This document shows positions 9,862 through 20,047 of a stretch of 64,000 bases of DNA, piece after piece (positions within the stretch are counted from its first letter, which is position 1; every line of letters starts with the position of its first letter). The DNA lies in contig NC_067203.1 in NCBI RefSeq assembly GCF_026262505.1, positions 16,132,392 to 16,196,391 of the forward strand. Reading direction: 5' to 3'. The translations under genes were made by a program, and so were the position numbers. The notes beneath the pieces were generated by a model that was not told where the DNA came from, searched no databases, and saw only the letters and a list, made by a program, of their open reading frames with translations. Source of the stretch: Trichomonas vaginalis G3. Taxonomy: Eukaryota > Parabasalia > Trichomonadida > Trichomonadidae.

Positions 9862-10026
9862 ATGAATACCCCACAAGCTCAAAATTTACCACGAATCATA
9901 ACAAGGGAGGAAATGATAAAAATGATGCAAGAACATGTTAAAAATAACAAACCACTAAAATTGAGAAAATGTGGTTATGCAGTAATGATGGAAAGAGAGA
10001 TGTTGTCGAAGAGGAATAAAAATTAA
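9862..10026 (+). CDS. Short unknown protein (54 aa)
   Basis: An ATG preceded by the same T-rich/TAAATG context as other genes of this element opens a 54-residue frame beginning MNTPQAQNLPRIITREEM. It is basic, with several Met and Lys, and could be a small nucleic-acid-binding protein. It ends overlapping the convergent gene at 10023. Function unknown. Confidence 0.45.
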   Translation: MNTPQAQNLPRIITREEMIKMMQEHVKNNKPLKLRKCGYAVMMEREMLSKRNKN

Positions 10027-10286
10027 ATTTGGATTGAGTTTAAAAATTCATCTTTATTAAATTCATCTCTTCCAATCAATTTATTTATTCTATTAAATTC
10101 TTTTATTTTTGCTTCACTCAGTTTAAGGATTGAACGATAAGTTTCTAATTTTTCGATTATTTCTTTATCGTTTTCAACCCCACCGCATTGCGACTTCTTT
10201 TTGTAATAGCATATTTTTGATTTAATTCTGTTTAGTTTCTTTTTATATTCATTGTCTGGACTCTTGACTGCTTTGTTGTCACTCAT
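10023..10286 (-). CDS. Basic coiled-coil small protein (87 aa)
   Basis: It begins MSDNKAVKSPDNEYKKKLNR. It is rich in Lys and Glu, with a likely coiled coil from about residue 12 to 70 and a CYYKKKSQCGG segment in between. It lies just downstream of the integrase pair on the same strand. No family is recognised. Confidence 0.6.
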   Translation of the reverse strand: MSDNKAVKSPDNEYKKKLNRIKSKICYYKKKSQCGGVENDKEIIEKLETYRSILKLSEAKIKEFNRINKLIGRDEFNKDEFLNSIQI

Positions 10287-10306
10287 TTCTTACGAAATAA
10301 AAAAAA

Positions 10307-10636
10307 TTAAATATTATTTAAATATAATGGAGTAATAAAATAAATCGGAATTTCTATTAATTTATTGTTAACCTCAACTAATGCATTGCCGTTAATATAT
10401 CTAACAAATTCAGCTATTGTGTCAAATCTTCGTCTTCTTTTTGTCATTGATTTATCAGTTTTTCCATAATCGAGATGAATCAAAACTTTATCCCCTTGTT
10501 TAAAATTCATGAGCCCTGAATTAATTTGTTCACGTTTAACATCATTCAACCTTTCCATTTGCTTTCTAATATATTCCCATTCTTTTGAAATATCATTTTT
10601 CATTTCCACCGGTTTCATGTTTATTGTTCTTGCCAT
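10307..10636 (-). CDS. SH3/chromo-like partner of the integrase (109 aa)
   Basis: After a short helical start the protein has NFKQGDKVLIHLD and a small beta-barrel-like end finishing IPIYFITPLYL. Similar barrel domains follow the catalytic core in rve-type integrases of Mavericks and chromoviral retroelements and bind DNA or chromatin. The gene starts inside the end of the integrase (16-bp overlap), so the barrel is encoded as a separate, translationally linked frame. Confidence 0.55.
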   Translation of the reverse strand: MARTINMKPVEMKNDISKEWEYIRKQMERLNDVKREQINSGLMNFKQGDKVLIHLDYGKTDKSMTKRRRRFDTIAEFVRYINGNALVEVNNKLIEIPIYFITPLYLNNI

Positions 10637-11811
10637 GTATTATTGTAATAATATACTAACTGTTGTATGATGGAGTCATGATTTCCATCCCAGTATATCT
10701 GACCGTTAACCCCTAACGCATCTCTAAGAGTTCTCATTACCACATCAACTATTTTATTATGAAACGTATATGGAGAGGATGAAAAGTAAAAATTAATTTG
10801 TGGGAAATAATGAGTCATAGCTGCCTGAAATCCTTTATCACCATCACCCCTTATATTATCTACTCTTTCATGATCTAGTAAGTATTGAATAGCTCTTCTT
10901 GTTTCCTGTTCTGTTTTCCCTTTCACTGGAATGCAATATAAATATCTGGTGTTAATGTTAATGGTAAATAAATAAGTAACGTTTCCTTTTGAATATTCCA
11001 GATGATCGATTTCATATGAATATGGATATGGTGCAAATGAAGGGCGACTAAATTTTTCCTTTAACGGTTGAATTTTTGGGTCAATTGGTTTATTTAATAT
11101 CTTGAAATCCTTTTTAAAATCTTTTTGTTTCTTTAATGTTTGAAATGGATATAATAAAGTGAATGATGAAGGATTAACTGAAGGAGGAGGTGGTACTGTC
11201 GTTGGAGGTTTTGGTGTTGCAAGTGGTTTAATTTTATCTGCTTTGATTTTGGATTTCATTCCTTCCTTCATTAATTCTGGATGTATTTTATTCATTTGTT
11301 TTAAATATGCTGTATATAAAGGTTTGATATACTTTCCCGCTTCGAGTTTATGTTGAAGGATGAATTCCAAAAGTTGATCTTCATTTAAAAGTCGGGCTGA
11401 ATATGGTTTAACTAATGAATCATAAATTAAAGCTTGTGCTTCATTTATGATCTGCTGAACGTCCAAACTTTTCTCTTTTGGCTTTTGCGGCTCAGGATTA
11501 TATAAATTATATAATTCATCAATATCTTTTTCAGTTAATACTTTATTTTTGAAATCTTTCAACTGTTTCAGTTGTGATTTACTTTTTCCCTTTGAATATT
11601 TTCCTTCTTTAATGTTCTCTCTTAAACGTTTAATTATTTTATCATGATATTTCAAAATTTCGTTTTTATAATACCGATAGTATTCACCCATATCATCACC
11701 TGTAATTGTTTCATCATATTTTTGGAGATATGATTTTAATTCATAATAACTAAGAAAATTTTGATTAAATACTAAATCATCAATTAAAATTTTTAAATCT
11801 ACGCTATTCAT
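10621..11811 (-). CDS. rve-family Maverick integrase (396 aa)
   Basis: An open 396-residue frame. Residues 1-190 are helical and charged; a Pro-rich linker (KPPTTVPPPPSVNPSS) is near residue 205. The catalytic core runs from about 270 to the end: YSYEIDHLEYS supplies the first Asp, NIRGDGDKGFQAAM the second, and HNKIVDVVMRTLRD the third acidic position. This fits the RNase H-fold DDE family that inserts Mavericks with 6-bp duplications. A separate barrel gene follows at once. The frame looks whole. Confidence 0.85.
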   Translation of the reverse strand: MNSVDLKILIDDLVFNQNFLSYYELKSYLQKYDETITGDDMGEYYRYYKNEILKYHDKIIKRLRENIKEGKYSKGKSKSQLKQLKDFKNKVLTEKDIDELYNLYNPEPQKPKEKSLDVQQIINEAQALIYDSLVKPYSARLLNEDQLLEFILQHKLEAGKYIKPLYTAYLKQMNKIHPELMKEGMKSKIKADKIKPLATPKPPTTVPPPPSVNPSSFTLLYPFQTLKKQKDFKKDFKILNKPIDPKIQPLKEKFSRPSFAPYPYSYEIDHLEYSKGNVTYLFTININTRYLYCIPVKGKTEQETRRAIQYLLDHERVDNIRGDGDKGFQAAMTHYFPQINFYFSSSPYTFHNKIVDVVMRTLRDALGVNGQIYWDGNHDSIIQQLVYYYNNTWQEQ

Positions 11812-11874
11812 TTATATAAAAATAAAATAAATGTTTAAGGGTGCCCACCTCTTTGTCTCTTCTATGGCATTTCA

Positions 11875-14800
11875 TTAAATAAATGGCATACAACATCCAT
11901 TTTCACAACATACAGCTTTAGTGTGTGCTCCTGTTAATGCAGTCTTACCAATTGTTAAGCGAGTCATTTCCCCGTTTTTAAGTTGTAAATTAATATTCTG
12001 ACCATCGAAAATGACTTTATCATTTATTATATCCAAATAATTTTTAGGTGTTAATTGCTTATTTTGTCTTAAACTAACACCTTTCATTTTTTGTGCAATC
12101 TTTTTAAAATCACTTCCATCAATTGAACCGTTGAATGATGTATAACACTTAGGGCATAAAGCAACCATGTTATCACCTTGTTTCTCAATTGCTAAACCCA
12201 ATAACTTCTTCTCATGTGCTTTTTCTTCAGCTTTATTCTTTAATTTAGGTTTAAATTTCTCATTAAAACAAAAGAAATCAAAAGGTGCGAATTTGAAAAT
12301 GTGTTTTATCATAAAATTTTTATCGGTTACAATTGCTTGAAATGCTTGAGTGTTAGGAAGATTTGGGTCGCCAGCGATTGCCCAATATGATGAATCAGTA
12401 TCACCTTCAATGAAATGAAAACGATTAACATCCATGCATTTATACATAAAATCATAAATTGAAAAACCAAATACCAGTATTTTGCGTTAATAAAGTGAAG
12501 ATGCCTCTTGTAAACATGTATCACATCTATAAAATCTATCTTTAAGCATCACTTGATACGTATCTTCACCTATTTCTCTTATGTTTTTAAACTTATTTGA
12601 CATACATGCAACGCGTGCCTTCTGTGCATTCATTATTTTAGTCTTTGCGTAATTTTGTGTATTCATTGCATCGTAACCATATGATCCATTAAGTGAAATC
12701 TTGCAAAATAAACTTTTTCCTTTATTTCCTTCTAATTCAGCCTTTTGTCTTTCATTCATAAATTCGTTCGCAAATTCATTAAAACAAGTGTTTTTAGTAA
12801 ATGTTAAAATTGATTGAATGTCATCAATGATAAAATGAAATCTTCTGTCTATTAGATACCAAAGATAATAAGAAGAAAATGGTTGATATTGGTTGTGTGT
12901 TGAATAACTGAGTTAATTTTCTTTGTTTCTGGTCAACTGGTAGATTGTTTGATTTCATGTAATTATACATAAAACTGCCAATTGTTTTTTCATCTGTGAT
13001 AATATCTAAGTTTCTTATTATTGGTAAAAAGTTTATGTAATCATTAATGTATTTTTCATCAATGTGACCCTTTACTTCAGCCACGAATAAAGTATTTTTC
13101 TTTCTAATTATTCCCAGTGCTTTTGCTTTCTTTGTTGCTGTATCACAAATGATAAACACCATTCAATCTTCCCGGCATATACATTTTATGGTCAGTATAT
13201 TGAATGAAATCATGAGGATTAGATGAAAATGATGAAGGATATAATGAATTAAAATCAACACCAACAAAATGAGTCATATATTGGTGGTGTCCTCATTTGA
13301 TACAGTTTTAGTTTCTGGATTATATGAAAGTTTTATTAATGTGCGTGATTCCTTTAAGATTTACTCTATGTTGAACATTTGATAAACCACCAGTAATTCC
13401 ATTACGGAGAATGTGATAAGCTTCAACTGAATCTAAAGTCATTGGTAAATTATTTTTTAATGTATAATTTCTTAAATTGATTCTTAAACGTTGAACATCT
13501 TCATCTTTATTTGATTTTACGACATTGCAATAACAACACATTAACTGACAATTTTCTTTGGTATGTGGTTTTTCATTATCGATTCTATCTAATGTTGGTT
13601 TATTAGCATATGTAAACGCTTTACCACACATTTTGCATTTAGATGAAAGGATTAAATCGTGATAGTATTGATAGTCATCCATTGAAACATTGTTTTTAGT
13701 ATCCCTTTCTGCTTTTTCATCTTGTTTCTTATATGAATCAATTTTTATTTCCAATACTTTTTTGTTAATTCAAAACTTGATTCCACATTTTCTTCTTCTG
13801 GATATGTTTCGTTAGGATTGAAGTTCTTATATGCTAACGCGTAACGAATCATTGATGCATTCGATGATAAAGAAAGATTATGAAGCATGTCAATTTTATA
13901 AACAAATGTTTCTTCAATAATTTTATCAATTGGGTCAATCATAATTTCAACGTCTTTATTGCAATAATGAATAAAATATTATCTAATCTATTCAAAATTT
14001 TTAGCATCATTGAGATATATTTGATAATCTGAATCGGATATTGTTTCTTGAGTTAATGCTGAATAAAATGAATCTTCGTGAATGGTTCCTCTTTATATAA
14101 TTCATCTTCGTAATTTTCCCGTGATGAATTGATAAGGGAAAAAGGATTTAACACGTGATTTATTGTTTCCGAAATCTTGAGTGAATTGGTCTAATGTCCC
14201 ACCCGCTATATAATTTCTGATGTCAATAAATCTTAATTCATATGGACAGTTTGTTTTCTTTACAATGATTTGCTTAAATTGAGAAGAAGACCCAGCATTG
14301 ATTTTATTTTCCATTTTGCAGTGTTTAAATCACGAAGAATTAAATTTAAATCAAACTTTCCCGAATTAAAACCTATGATATTCACTTTATTGAATTCCTC
14401 ATCTAGAAGTTCTTTAAATGCTTCCTTCTGTTTCATTTAATGTATGGGACAAAGTCCCCGCCGTTTGGTCCGTTTGCGCTTCATTAATTCTTCATATTGT
14501 TCAATATTTGATTTAGCAACTAATGAACAGGTTGAAAATAAAAATTCAATCCAATCAGAGATGAACGAATCACTTGATGTTAAGCAAAAATTCCTCGTAA
14601 ATGTTTTATCACGGTCTACGACCTCGCCGCTTCGGTCTGAAAGACCTTCAGGACTCAAAGAGTCCGTTTGCGGCTTTATTTTGACAGTTGATGATACCAT
14701 AAATGGTTTTAAGTAAGCGTTCAAAGTTGCACATTCAGAAAGTTGAAGTTCTTCTTTAGTCTCTAATGTTTCGAAGTCAAAAGTAATATAATATCTTGTT

Positions 14801-15144
14801 GGTTTATAATATTCCTGCAAATTGTGAGCTAATAGCCATTGATATATCTTCTGTTTCGTGATATGTGGTGCATATGGTTGTTGTGTGTTTTGCAATTGAA
14901 CGTCTTGAATTAATCTTCCATTATTTTCTTTACATTTCTCACAATGTTTTAAAAATCTTCTTTGGTTTTTCCTTTCTGGGTCATCACGGATAGAATATAC
15001 TTCTTCTTTGCAAAAGGGGCAAACTTTATATCCTGTGAGTGCTTCAACGTCTGTAATTCTGTCAGCGTGAAGTTTTCCACATGGACTCTGTGTTAATAAA
15101 ATATTTACTGTTTCAAATTCTGGATCTATCATTATTGATTCCAC
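11875..15144 (-). pseudogene. Family B DNA polymerase region with HNH insert (fossil)
   Basis: Read on the minus strand the conserved polymerase signatures occur in the right order: exonuclease YYITFDFETLE near 14780-14815, motif A DFNSLYPS near 13235-13258, motif B KISLNGSYGYD near 12672-12704, and motif C IEGDTDSSYW near 12380-12412. This is the protein-primed-type PolB that replicates Mavericks. Between exonuclease and motif A lies an HNH-like zinc module (see 13320-13754). A Cys-containing finger (CPFCKEE) is near the start. The gene is broken in several places. Confidence 0.85.
13320..13754 (-). CDS. HNH-like zinc module inside the polymerase region
   Basis: The open stretch carries CKMCGKAFTYANKPTLDRID, then H-T-K-E-N-C-Q-L and CCYCN, the Cys/His pattern of HNH endonucleases. 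It continues with ITGGLSNVQHR just before polymerase motif A. It is either an HNH domain built into the polymerase or the trace of a homing endonuclease. Domain order argues for an insertion in the PolB gene rather than an independent gene. It belongs to the broken polymerase. Confidence 0.65.
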   Translation of the reverse strand: MEIKIDSYKKQDEKAERDTKNNVSMDDYQYYHDLILSSKCKMCGKAFTYANKPTLDRIDNEKPHTKENCQLMCCYCNVVKSNKDEDVQRLRINLRNYTLKNNLPMTLDSVEAYHILRNGITGGLSNVQHRVNLKGITHINKTFI

Positions 15145-15193
15145 TAATGGAAAGTCTACCTTGTTAATGTCTGTCTACGTCTTCTGTTGAGGG

Positions 15194-15415
15194 TCACAAT
15201 AATAAAAAATCAATATTAACGTTTAACATTCTTGCTAACCTCTCACTTTCTGATGAAATGTCAAATCCTTCATATGCATCTATGGCTTCATTTAAATAAC
15301 TTCTACGAGTTTTAGGATTAACACCATCAGGAATGTTATAGAAGCGTTTAAATAACCTTCTACCTTCGGCTCTTATTTGATTATCATTCATTTTTAGCTG
15401 TTCCGTTTTTTTCAT
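15194..15415 (-). CDS. Small unknown protein upstream of the polymerase (73 aa)
   Basis: It begins MKKTEQLKMNDNQIRAEGRR and is Arg/Glu-rich and mostly helical. It lies between the polymerase and the next gene on the same strand. No family is recognised. A DNA-binding or terminal-protein role cannot be shown. Confidence 0.5.
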   Translation of the reverse strand: MKKTEQLKMNDNQIRAEGRRLFKRFYNIPDGVNPKTRRSYLNEAIDAYEGFDISSESERLARMLNVNIDFLLL

Positions 15416-15465
15416 TTATGTAAGAATAAAAAATTAAAAAATAAATAAAAATAAAGTTTATTTTT

Positions 15466-15729
15466 TTAAAGTCCAGGGCAAGTGCCAGGGCTAAAGCCAT
15501 AAAATGAATTAAGAACACATAAATTTTTATCATCTGCGACGTGACGAATACATTTTAATTTACTCAAGAATGCGTACCCTGATACATTAAATCTAATTCC
15601 TGTCTTATTTAATTTCACAACTTTGAAAAGGAATGTATGAATAGCTATAAAATGATGAGATGATGTTTTATGGGTTGCTTCCATTTTTTCTGAAATAAAT
15701 GAATAAATATAATGTTTATAAGTTTTCAT
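15466..15729 (-). CDS. Unknown Maverick protein (87 aa)
   Basis: It begins MKTYKHYIYSFISEKMEATH and contains HHFIAIHTFLFKVVKLNKTG. It immediately follows the 140-aa gene on the same strand (5 bp apart), so the two may be one transcription unit or parts of one protein. No family is recognised. Confidence 0.45.
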   Translation of the reverse strand: MKTYKHYIYSFISEKMEATHKTSSHHFIAIHTFLFKVVKLNKTGIRFNVSGYAFLSKLKCIRHVADDKNLCVLNSFYGFSPGTCPGL

Positions 15730-15734
15730 ATCTT

Positions 15735-16157
15735 TTATATTCTTAATAACGAATGGTATAGACTTTCAACTTCGTCTTCCTTCGGTGCTGTTCTTTCATA
15801 TGAAACATTAGTAGTATCTTCAATAATGAAACCACAATCGCATAAAATTTTATATGTACCAATTGTTTCTTTTGATATTTTATCTAACAAATCAAAAACT
15901 TTATCAACACCTGTACATTTATTTAAATAATAATTTGTGTAAATATCATGGTCTTCTTTCTTAATCGTATTGTTTGCATATGTTACATTTTTCAGTGCTT
16001 TTTTGAATTTTTCAGAATCAAGAGGAGGTGAAAGTAATATACATGGATAATCTCCATCGTCAATAAATTGTAACTTATGTTTATGAATAAATTTTGTGCC
16101 TTCTTCTGAAAGTGTTTCATCTATTTCACCATCTAATAAATTTTTAGTAGATTCCAA
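15735..16157 (-). CDS. Unknown acidic Maverick protein (140 aa)
   Basis: It begins MESTKNLLDGEIDETLSEEG. A central region has paired Cys (ILCDCGFIIEDTT). Its start overlaps the end of the gene upstream by about 25 bp. I do not recognise it. Confidence 0.5.
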   Translation of the reverse strand: MESTKNLLDGEIDETLSEEGTKFIHKHKLQFIDDGDYPCILLSPPLDSEKFKKALKNVTYANNTIKKEDHDIYTNYYLNKCTGVDKVFDLLDKISKETIGTYKILCDCGFIIEDTTNVSYERTAPKEDEVESLYHSLLRI

Positions 16158-16438
16158 AAGTAATTTTTATATCTTTCTTCATGAGATTTTTGAACTTCTG
16201 ATTCTGAAGCTGGGATATTCATTAAACCCTCTACTTCATTCTCATTATATTTTTCAACTTCTCTTAATTCCTTAATTTTTTCATCTATTTCATCTCTTAT
16301 TTTTTCCAGTCTTTCAATTTCATCATATTCATCATCTTTAATCCGTTCTTCATAATATTCAGGGAAAACATCAGGTTCTTTAGGTTTTTCTTCTTCAGAT
16401 GTGGGATATAAGAAATTTATAACATCATCTTTATTCAT
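16133..16438 (-). CDS. Acidic coiled-coil protein near right end (101 aa)
   Basis: It begins MNKDDVINFLYPTSEEEKP, then has a long Glu/Lys/Arg coiled coil (about residues 35-70). Around its start the sequence spells an EF-hand-like calcium loop (16424-16459), DLDYDGKMNKDD. It is followed at once by the right-end gene in the TIR. Function unknown; broken or partial. Confidence 0.45.
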   Translation of the reverse strand: MNKDDVINFLYPTSEEEKPKEPDVFPEYYEERIKDDEYDEIERLEKIRDEIDEKIKELREVEKYNENEVEGLMNIPASESEVQKSHEERYKNYFWNLLKIY

Positions 16439-16490
16439 TTTTCCATCATAATCTAAATCATTTAATAACTCCGCGAATTTTTGACAATTT

Positions 16491-16593
16491 CTTAAATAAT
16501 ATTATTAACTTCATAACTCGCCTCCTCTAATATATCCTTTATTTCCTCGTTTGTGAATCCCAATTTTTTAACGTCGTTAGTCTTGACACTCAT
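16491..16593 (-). CDS. Right-end gene starting in the TIR
   Basis: The ATG lies at the inner edge of the right TIR (16591-16593). The open frame begins MSVKTNDVKKLGFTNEEIKD and is short here, so the gene may be partial. It mirrors the 711-1190 gene: both are read inward from the ends using the same TIR-borne upstream DNA, but only their first codons are alike. Confidence 0.4.
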
Positions 16594-16884
16594 TTTCTTA
16601 CGAATTAAAAAAATAAATTATTCAAAAAATGTAAAACATGAATTTTTAAAGTTTATTTTTTTTATTTTTTTTTATTTTTATTTCATTATGTATGGGTTTA
16701 GTGAAAATTTCTTACGATTCTGAAAATTTTTAAATCTTGATTTATTCAAAAACGTAAGAATAAAAACCGTAAAAATCATACATTTTTTACTTCATATGTA
16801 AAAAAAAATGATACAAAATCGCTCAAAAATGTATGAATTCTTACGTTTACAAAAAAAGTCACAAAACCCGTCATATATACTACT
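16587..16884 (-). repeat. Right terminal inverted repeat of Maverick 1
   Basis: The reverse complement of 419-717 with about one length difference. It ends with CCCGTCATATATACTACT and is followed by the ATCATT target duplicate. Confidence 0.92.
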
Positions 16885-16890
16885 ATCATT
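16885..16890. repeat. Target site duplication, right copy (ATCATT)
   Basis: Exact copy of 413-418, directly outside the right TIR. Confidence 0.9.
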
Positions 16891-17355
16891 GTAAATTTTC
16901 CCATGAAACTGAATCATGTGATATGCCAATTCTAGATCAGTGATACTTATGCTGGTCACCCAGATGATTAGTACAAAAATTTATTCGCATGCTTGAATAT
17001 TTGGATTTGAGTTTCTATATTTTTCAGTAAACGTGTTTTTCATTAGACCCATGATAAGAATGTCAACCTCATGCGCGTCAATTTCTATTTGAGCAAAGTG
17101 AAAATTATTGAAAGATATTTTCACTTTCTGGAGAGAGCCCGAACTTGAATAACACTAATTATGGATTGGCATCTCGAATGCTTTCTATCCATCTCAGAAA
17201 TATGAACAATTGTTCGGAATTGTTCTTCATCTTGAGCAGATTTCGTGTTTTCACGAAGGAGTGCATATGAAAAGTTAATTTAACTAAAATTTCTAGTACA
17301 TAATAGACATCATTATATTTTCAATAGGTAACGTAAAAAAACGCAAAAAATAACT
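16891..17355. other. Intergenic, host
   Basis: AT-rich DNA with no credible gene. A TCATTA near 17308, about 45 bp before the next ATG, fits the trichomonad initiator consensus TCAYTW but is farther away than usual. Confidence 0.4.
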
Positions 17356-17856
17356 ATGAGCGGAGAGTTCCTTGATAAACAAGAAGATCTCGACGAACTC
17401 ACTGCACAATATATTGAGAGAAATGGTGGAAATAACTTATTATATGCTGAATATCTTCGTATGACAGCAGATCTTGCAGCAGAATCAGATGCAACAGTTT
17501 TTAATCATCTCGAGCCAGATATTAAATACACAGTTAACGATAAAGCATTTATGGAAGCTTTAAAGTATTGCATTGCATTTCTTAAGTCAAATAAGATGGT
17601 TGAAACTTTAGCCACAATGAGAACCGAGTATCCAGAACTTCCAAACAAAACAGGATATGCTAGACGTACTGAAATTGAAAGATCATGGGAAAACATGCTA
17701 GAAACATCCCATAAGCTCGGCCAGCGTAAATTTGAGAAAACTGTTAAGAATTTTGCTAATGAACTTGGTTTAGAAGATTACCAGCCAAAGAAATTCAAGA
17801 AATCTGCCGAACAAGCCTCAGAAGAAAAGAAACGTTCTCATCATCATCACCATTAA
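17356..17856 (+). CDS. LisH-like small protein with natural His tail (166 aa)
   Basis: A 166-residue host protein beginning MSGEFLDKQEDLDELTAQYI. Residues about 68-95 (ALKYCIAFLKSNKMVETLAT) look like a LisH-type dimerisation helix pair, a motif common in microtubule and centrosome proteins; this is a pattern-based guess. The C-terminus is Lys-rich and ends in five consecutive histidines encoded by mixed CAT/CAC codons. Codon use matches other host genes here. There is no signal peptide or membrane segment. Confidence 0.8.
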   Translation: MSGEFLDKQEDLDELTAQYIERNGGNNLLYAEYLRMTADLAAESDATVFNHLEPDIKYTVNDKAFMEALKYCIAFLKSNKMVETLATMRTEYPELPNKTGYARRTEIERSWENMLETSHKLGQRKFEKTVKNFANELGLEDYQPKKFKKSAEQASEEKKRSHHHHH

Positions 17857-18796
17857 GACATTAATGATATAATGATGATTTGTATATTAATTTTTCTTTA
17901 CTTGATCAATAATTTTAATGTAAATAGGTTATTTTTAAATTAATATTTTGATTTTTTGTCATAGATTCAGAACAGCTGAGGTTTAATTTAGTTTTAACTG
18001 CCTAGCCTGCGTTTTTGTTTATTATCATGCACAAATATTAATATATTCTCGAATTTTATTTGATTAATTTTTCTGCTTTCCAAAGAACTAAATTACATTT
18101 GGATACCTTAATATCCATACAAGAATATGAATGAAAACAGCTTGACTCAATGCTAACAAGGGTAAGAAGCTGATGGAAATATTTTAGATTGGAAACAGAT
18201 TGTCTGTCAGTGATTTAAATGCATATTGATATTTCCTAAAACGTTTCACTATTTCCAGGTTTCAAATCACAAAATGATGGTAAAAAAATTCCCGCTATCA
18301 GGAAAGCTTTAATTTGAGGGATTTCAAAAGTTTCATCCTGATAACGAAAATATTGAATCTTTAAACAATTTGTCTATTCAAGAATTTGAAAATGAAATTA
18401 ATAGTCAAATACAGGATTCCTTCTACTAAAATGGATTTTTTGAAGAAAGTTTCTTTTTGCTGGTAAAAATTATATTCTATATGGAAAAAATATTTTTGAA
18501 AAAATATTAAAAAAAATCAGATGCCAAAATAATCTTACTGTACATCATGAAGATTATGCACAGCTTTCTTTGGAATCAATAAAAAAACTTAACATAATAT
18601 TCAAAATAATTCCTAATGAGAATAATGTTTGAATAATTCTTGGATCATACATTGATTAGTATGCTAATGGAATTAATAAATCCTTGAGAAACATACTAAT
18701 TGATGTTGAAATAAAATAATTATCTCAAATTAACTTAAACGCTAAGTTTTACATAGCTTGGCTAGTATTTTTAGCCTGATCCATGTTATTAGATAT
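17857..18796. other. Intergenic with a possible decayed gene
   Basis: Mostly AT-rich non-coding DNA. The part 18280-18660 shows short coding-like runs in changing frames (see the next entry). Nothing else is seen. Confidence 0.4.
18280..18660 (+). pseudogene. Possible remnant of a host gene
   Basis: Short plus-strand pieces read FHPDNENIESLNNLSIQEFE and, in another frame, NLTVHHEDYAQLSLESIKKL, separated by stops. The composition is protein-like but no family is recognised, and chance open pieces are possible in such AT-rich DNA. Confidence 0.3.
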
Positions 18797-19237
18797 TCAA
18801 ACATTAACTGCTTCTGTTACTTCAGGAGTCATCACTTCGCATTGTGAATCATCATCAATGAAGCTACAAAAGTAGTCTTCCGCAAGATTTATCTGATAGT
18901 CCTTCATTTGAGAAGAAACTTCAGAAAGAGAATTTATTTGGGAACTCGCTTTGCTCGGCTGAGATTTTAGGGTTTCTAAAAATGGTGCAATTTGAGACCA
19001 GTTTTCGCAAAACCAGAGCAATATACCATCACGAGTTCTCCAGTTCACTCTCTTGGTATTAATTCGTAATGCTTGCTTTACGCAAGCTTGTATTTTTCTT
19101 AATTCGTTATAGGATTTGCCGCCTGCAGCGGAAATTACTTTTGATTGGATAGGGTCAAATAGACCCCTATACTGCATCATTAACTCTTTCTTCAGCTTAA
19201 GCTCTAAGCTGACGTGGTGCTCTATATTTTCAGACAT
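18797..19237 (-). CDS. Unknown host protein (146 aa)
   Basis: It begins MSENIEHHVSLELKLKKELM. Residues about 30-90 form a helical region with YNELRKIQACVKQALRI and TRDGILLWFCENWSQI, a Trp-containing segment. The tail is acidic (FIDDDSQCEVMTPEVTE). I do not recognise it. No membrane segment or signal peptide is visible. It stands alone between two long non-coding stretches. Confidence 0.65.
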   Translation of the reverse strand: MSENIEHHVSLELKLKKELMMQYRGLFDPIQSKVISAAGGKSYNELRKIQACVKQALRINTKRVNWRTRDGILLWFCENWSQIAPFLETLKSQPSKASSQINSLSEVSSQMKDYQINLAEDYFCSFIDDDSQCEVMTPEVTEAVNV

Positions 19238-20047
19238 CTTTATTTTTCAATTGATTTGAAAGGGCTTTCAAAAATGAATGGAATATTGAATCAAATTCAA
19301 TAATTAAATGAAAATTTTTGGAAGTGGCTATACACATGGTGTTGTCAAAGAATAAAAAATTTTTGAAAAAAAATCTCGAAAATTTTTAAAATTTTTAAAA
19401 ACCGTCTGGCTTCCTCTCATTTTTTCAATTGTGACCATGAGGTGATATGAAATACAATACAGGACATCTGGCTCTCATACATTAATATACTCTTCCAGAT
19501 GAGATACAATTCATATATAATGCGATAGTTCATTTAAATTATTTTTATTTTTTGTATAATTTGAGCTTATGAGCTATTAATATGATACGGAATTATCCAC
19601 ATATCATGAACTAGATATTAATTAACCATAAAAGGTTTTAAAACGTTGTTTTGAGTGAAATACATACCTTTTATTTTTAGATCTTTCAGTTTTTTTAGTT
19701 CTTATATAAAGACAACCAAAGGTATAAGCATTACAACCTTATTATAAATAGACAAGCTATGAAAAATGCTTTCTTGAAATCATTAAAAAATTCTCCAGAA
19801 TTTTTTACACACATAAATTTTATTGAGCATACTATCAGGTTGCTTTTTAAAGCTACTTTCATTAATTTTGTAAAGTATTGAATCAACGTTTAAAATTTTT
19901 TATGGTTAATTTTTTGTATCTGAATTATTGTCACTTTTAAAAATTTTCAAAAAAATTGACTCAATAAATGTGATTTTTTAAAAATGATGTATTTAATAAC
20001 ATAAGTACATGGTAAAAATTATAATATAAATATATATAACATACAAA
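19238..20047. other. Intergenic, host
   Basis: About 800 bp of AT-rich DNA between two minus-strand genes. I see no gene, RNA or clear repeat. Confidence 0.5.

Larger units (their letters stand above)
419..16884. mobile_element. Maverick/Polinton element 1 (fossil, about 16.5 kb)
   Basis: The element starts with AGTAGTATATATGACGGG and ends with its reverse complement, has about 298-bp TIRs and a 6-bp ATCATT duplication, all typical of Mavericks. Inside are a double-jelly-roll capsid region, an A32-type packaging ATPase region, penton-like and fibre genes, an rve integrase and a family B DNA polymerase region, plus small unknown genes. The two TIR arms differ by about one base in an A run, so the insertion looks recent. 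Even so, several genes are broken, roughly ten interruptions in all, so this is a fossil copy rather than an intact element. Confidence 0.92.

Noticed and set aside
17839-17853. His run as a cloning-vector tag
   Set aside because: Host-like codon mix and normal downstream AT-rich DNA; no vector sequence around it, so it is more likely natural.
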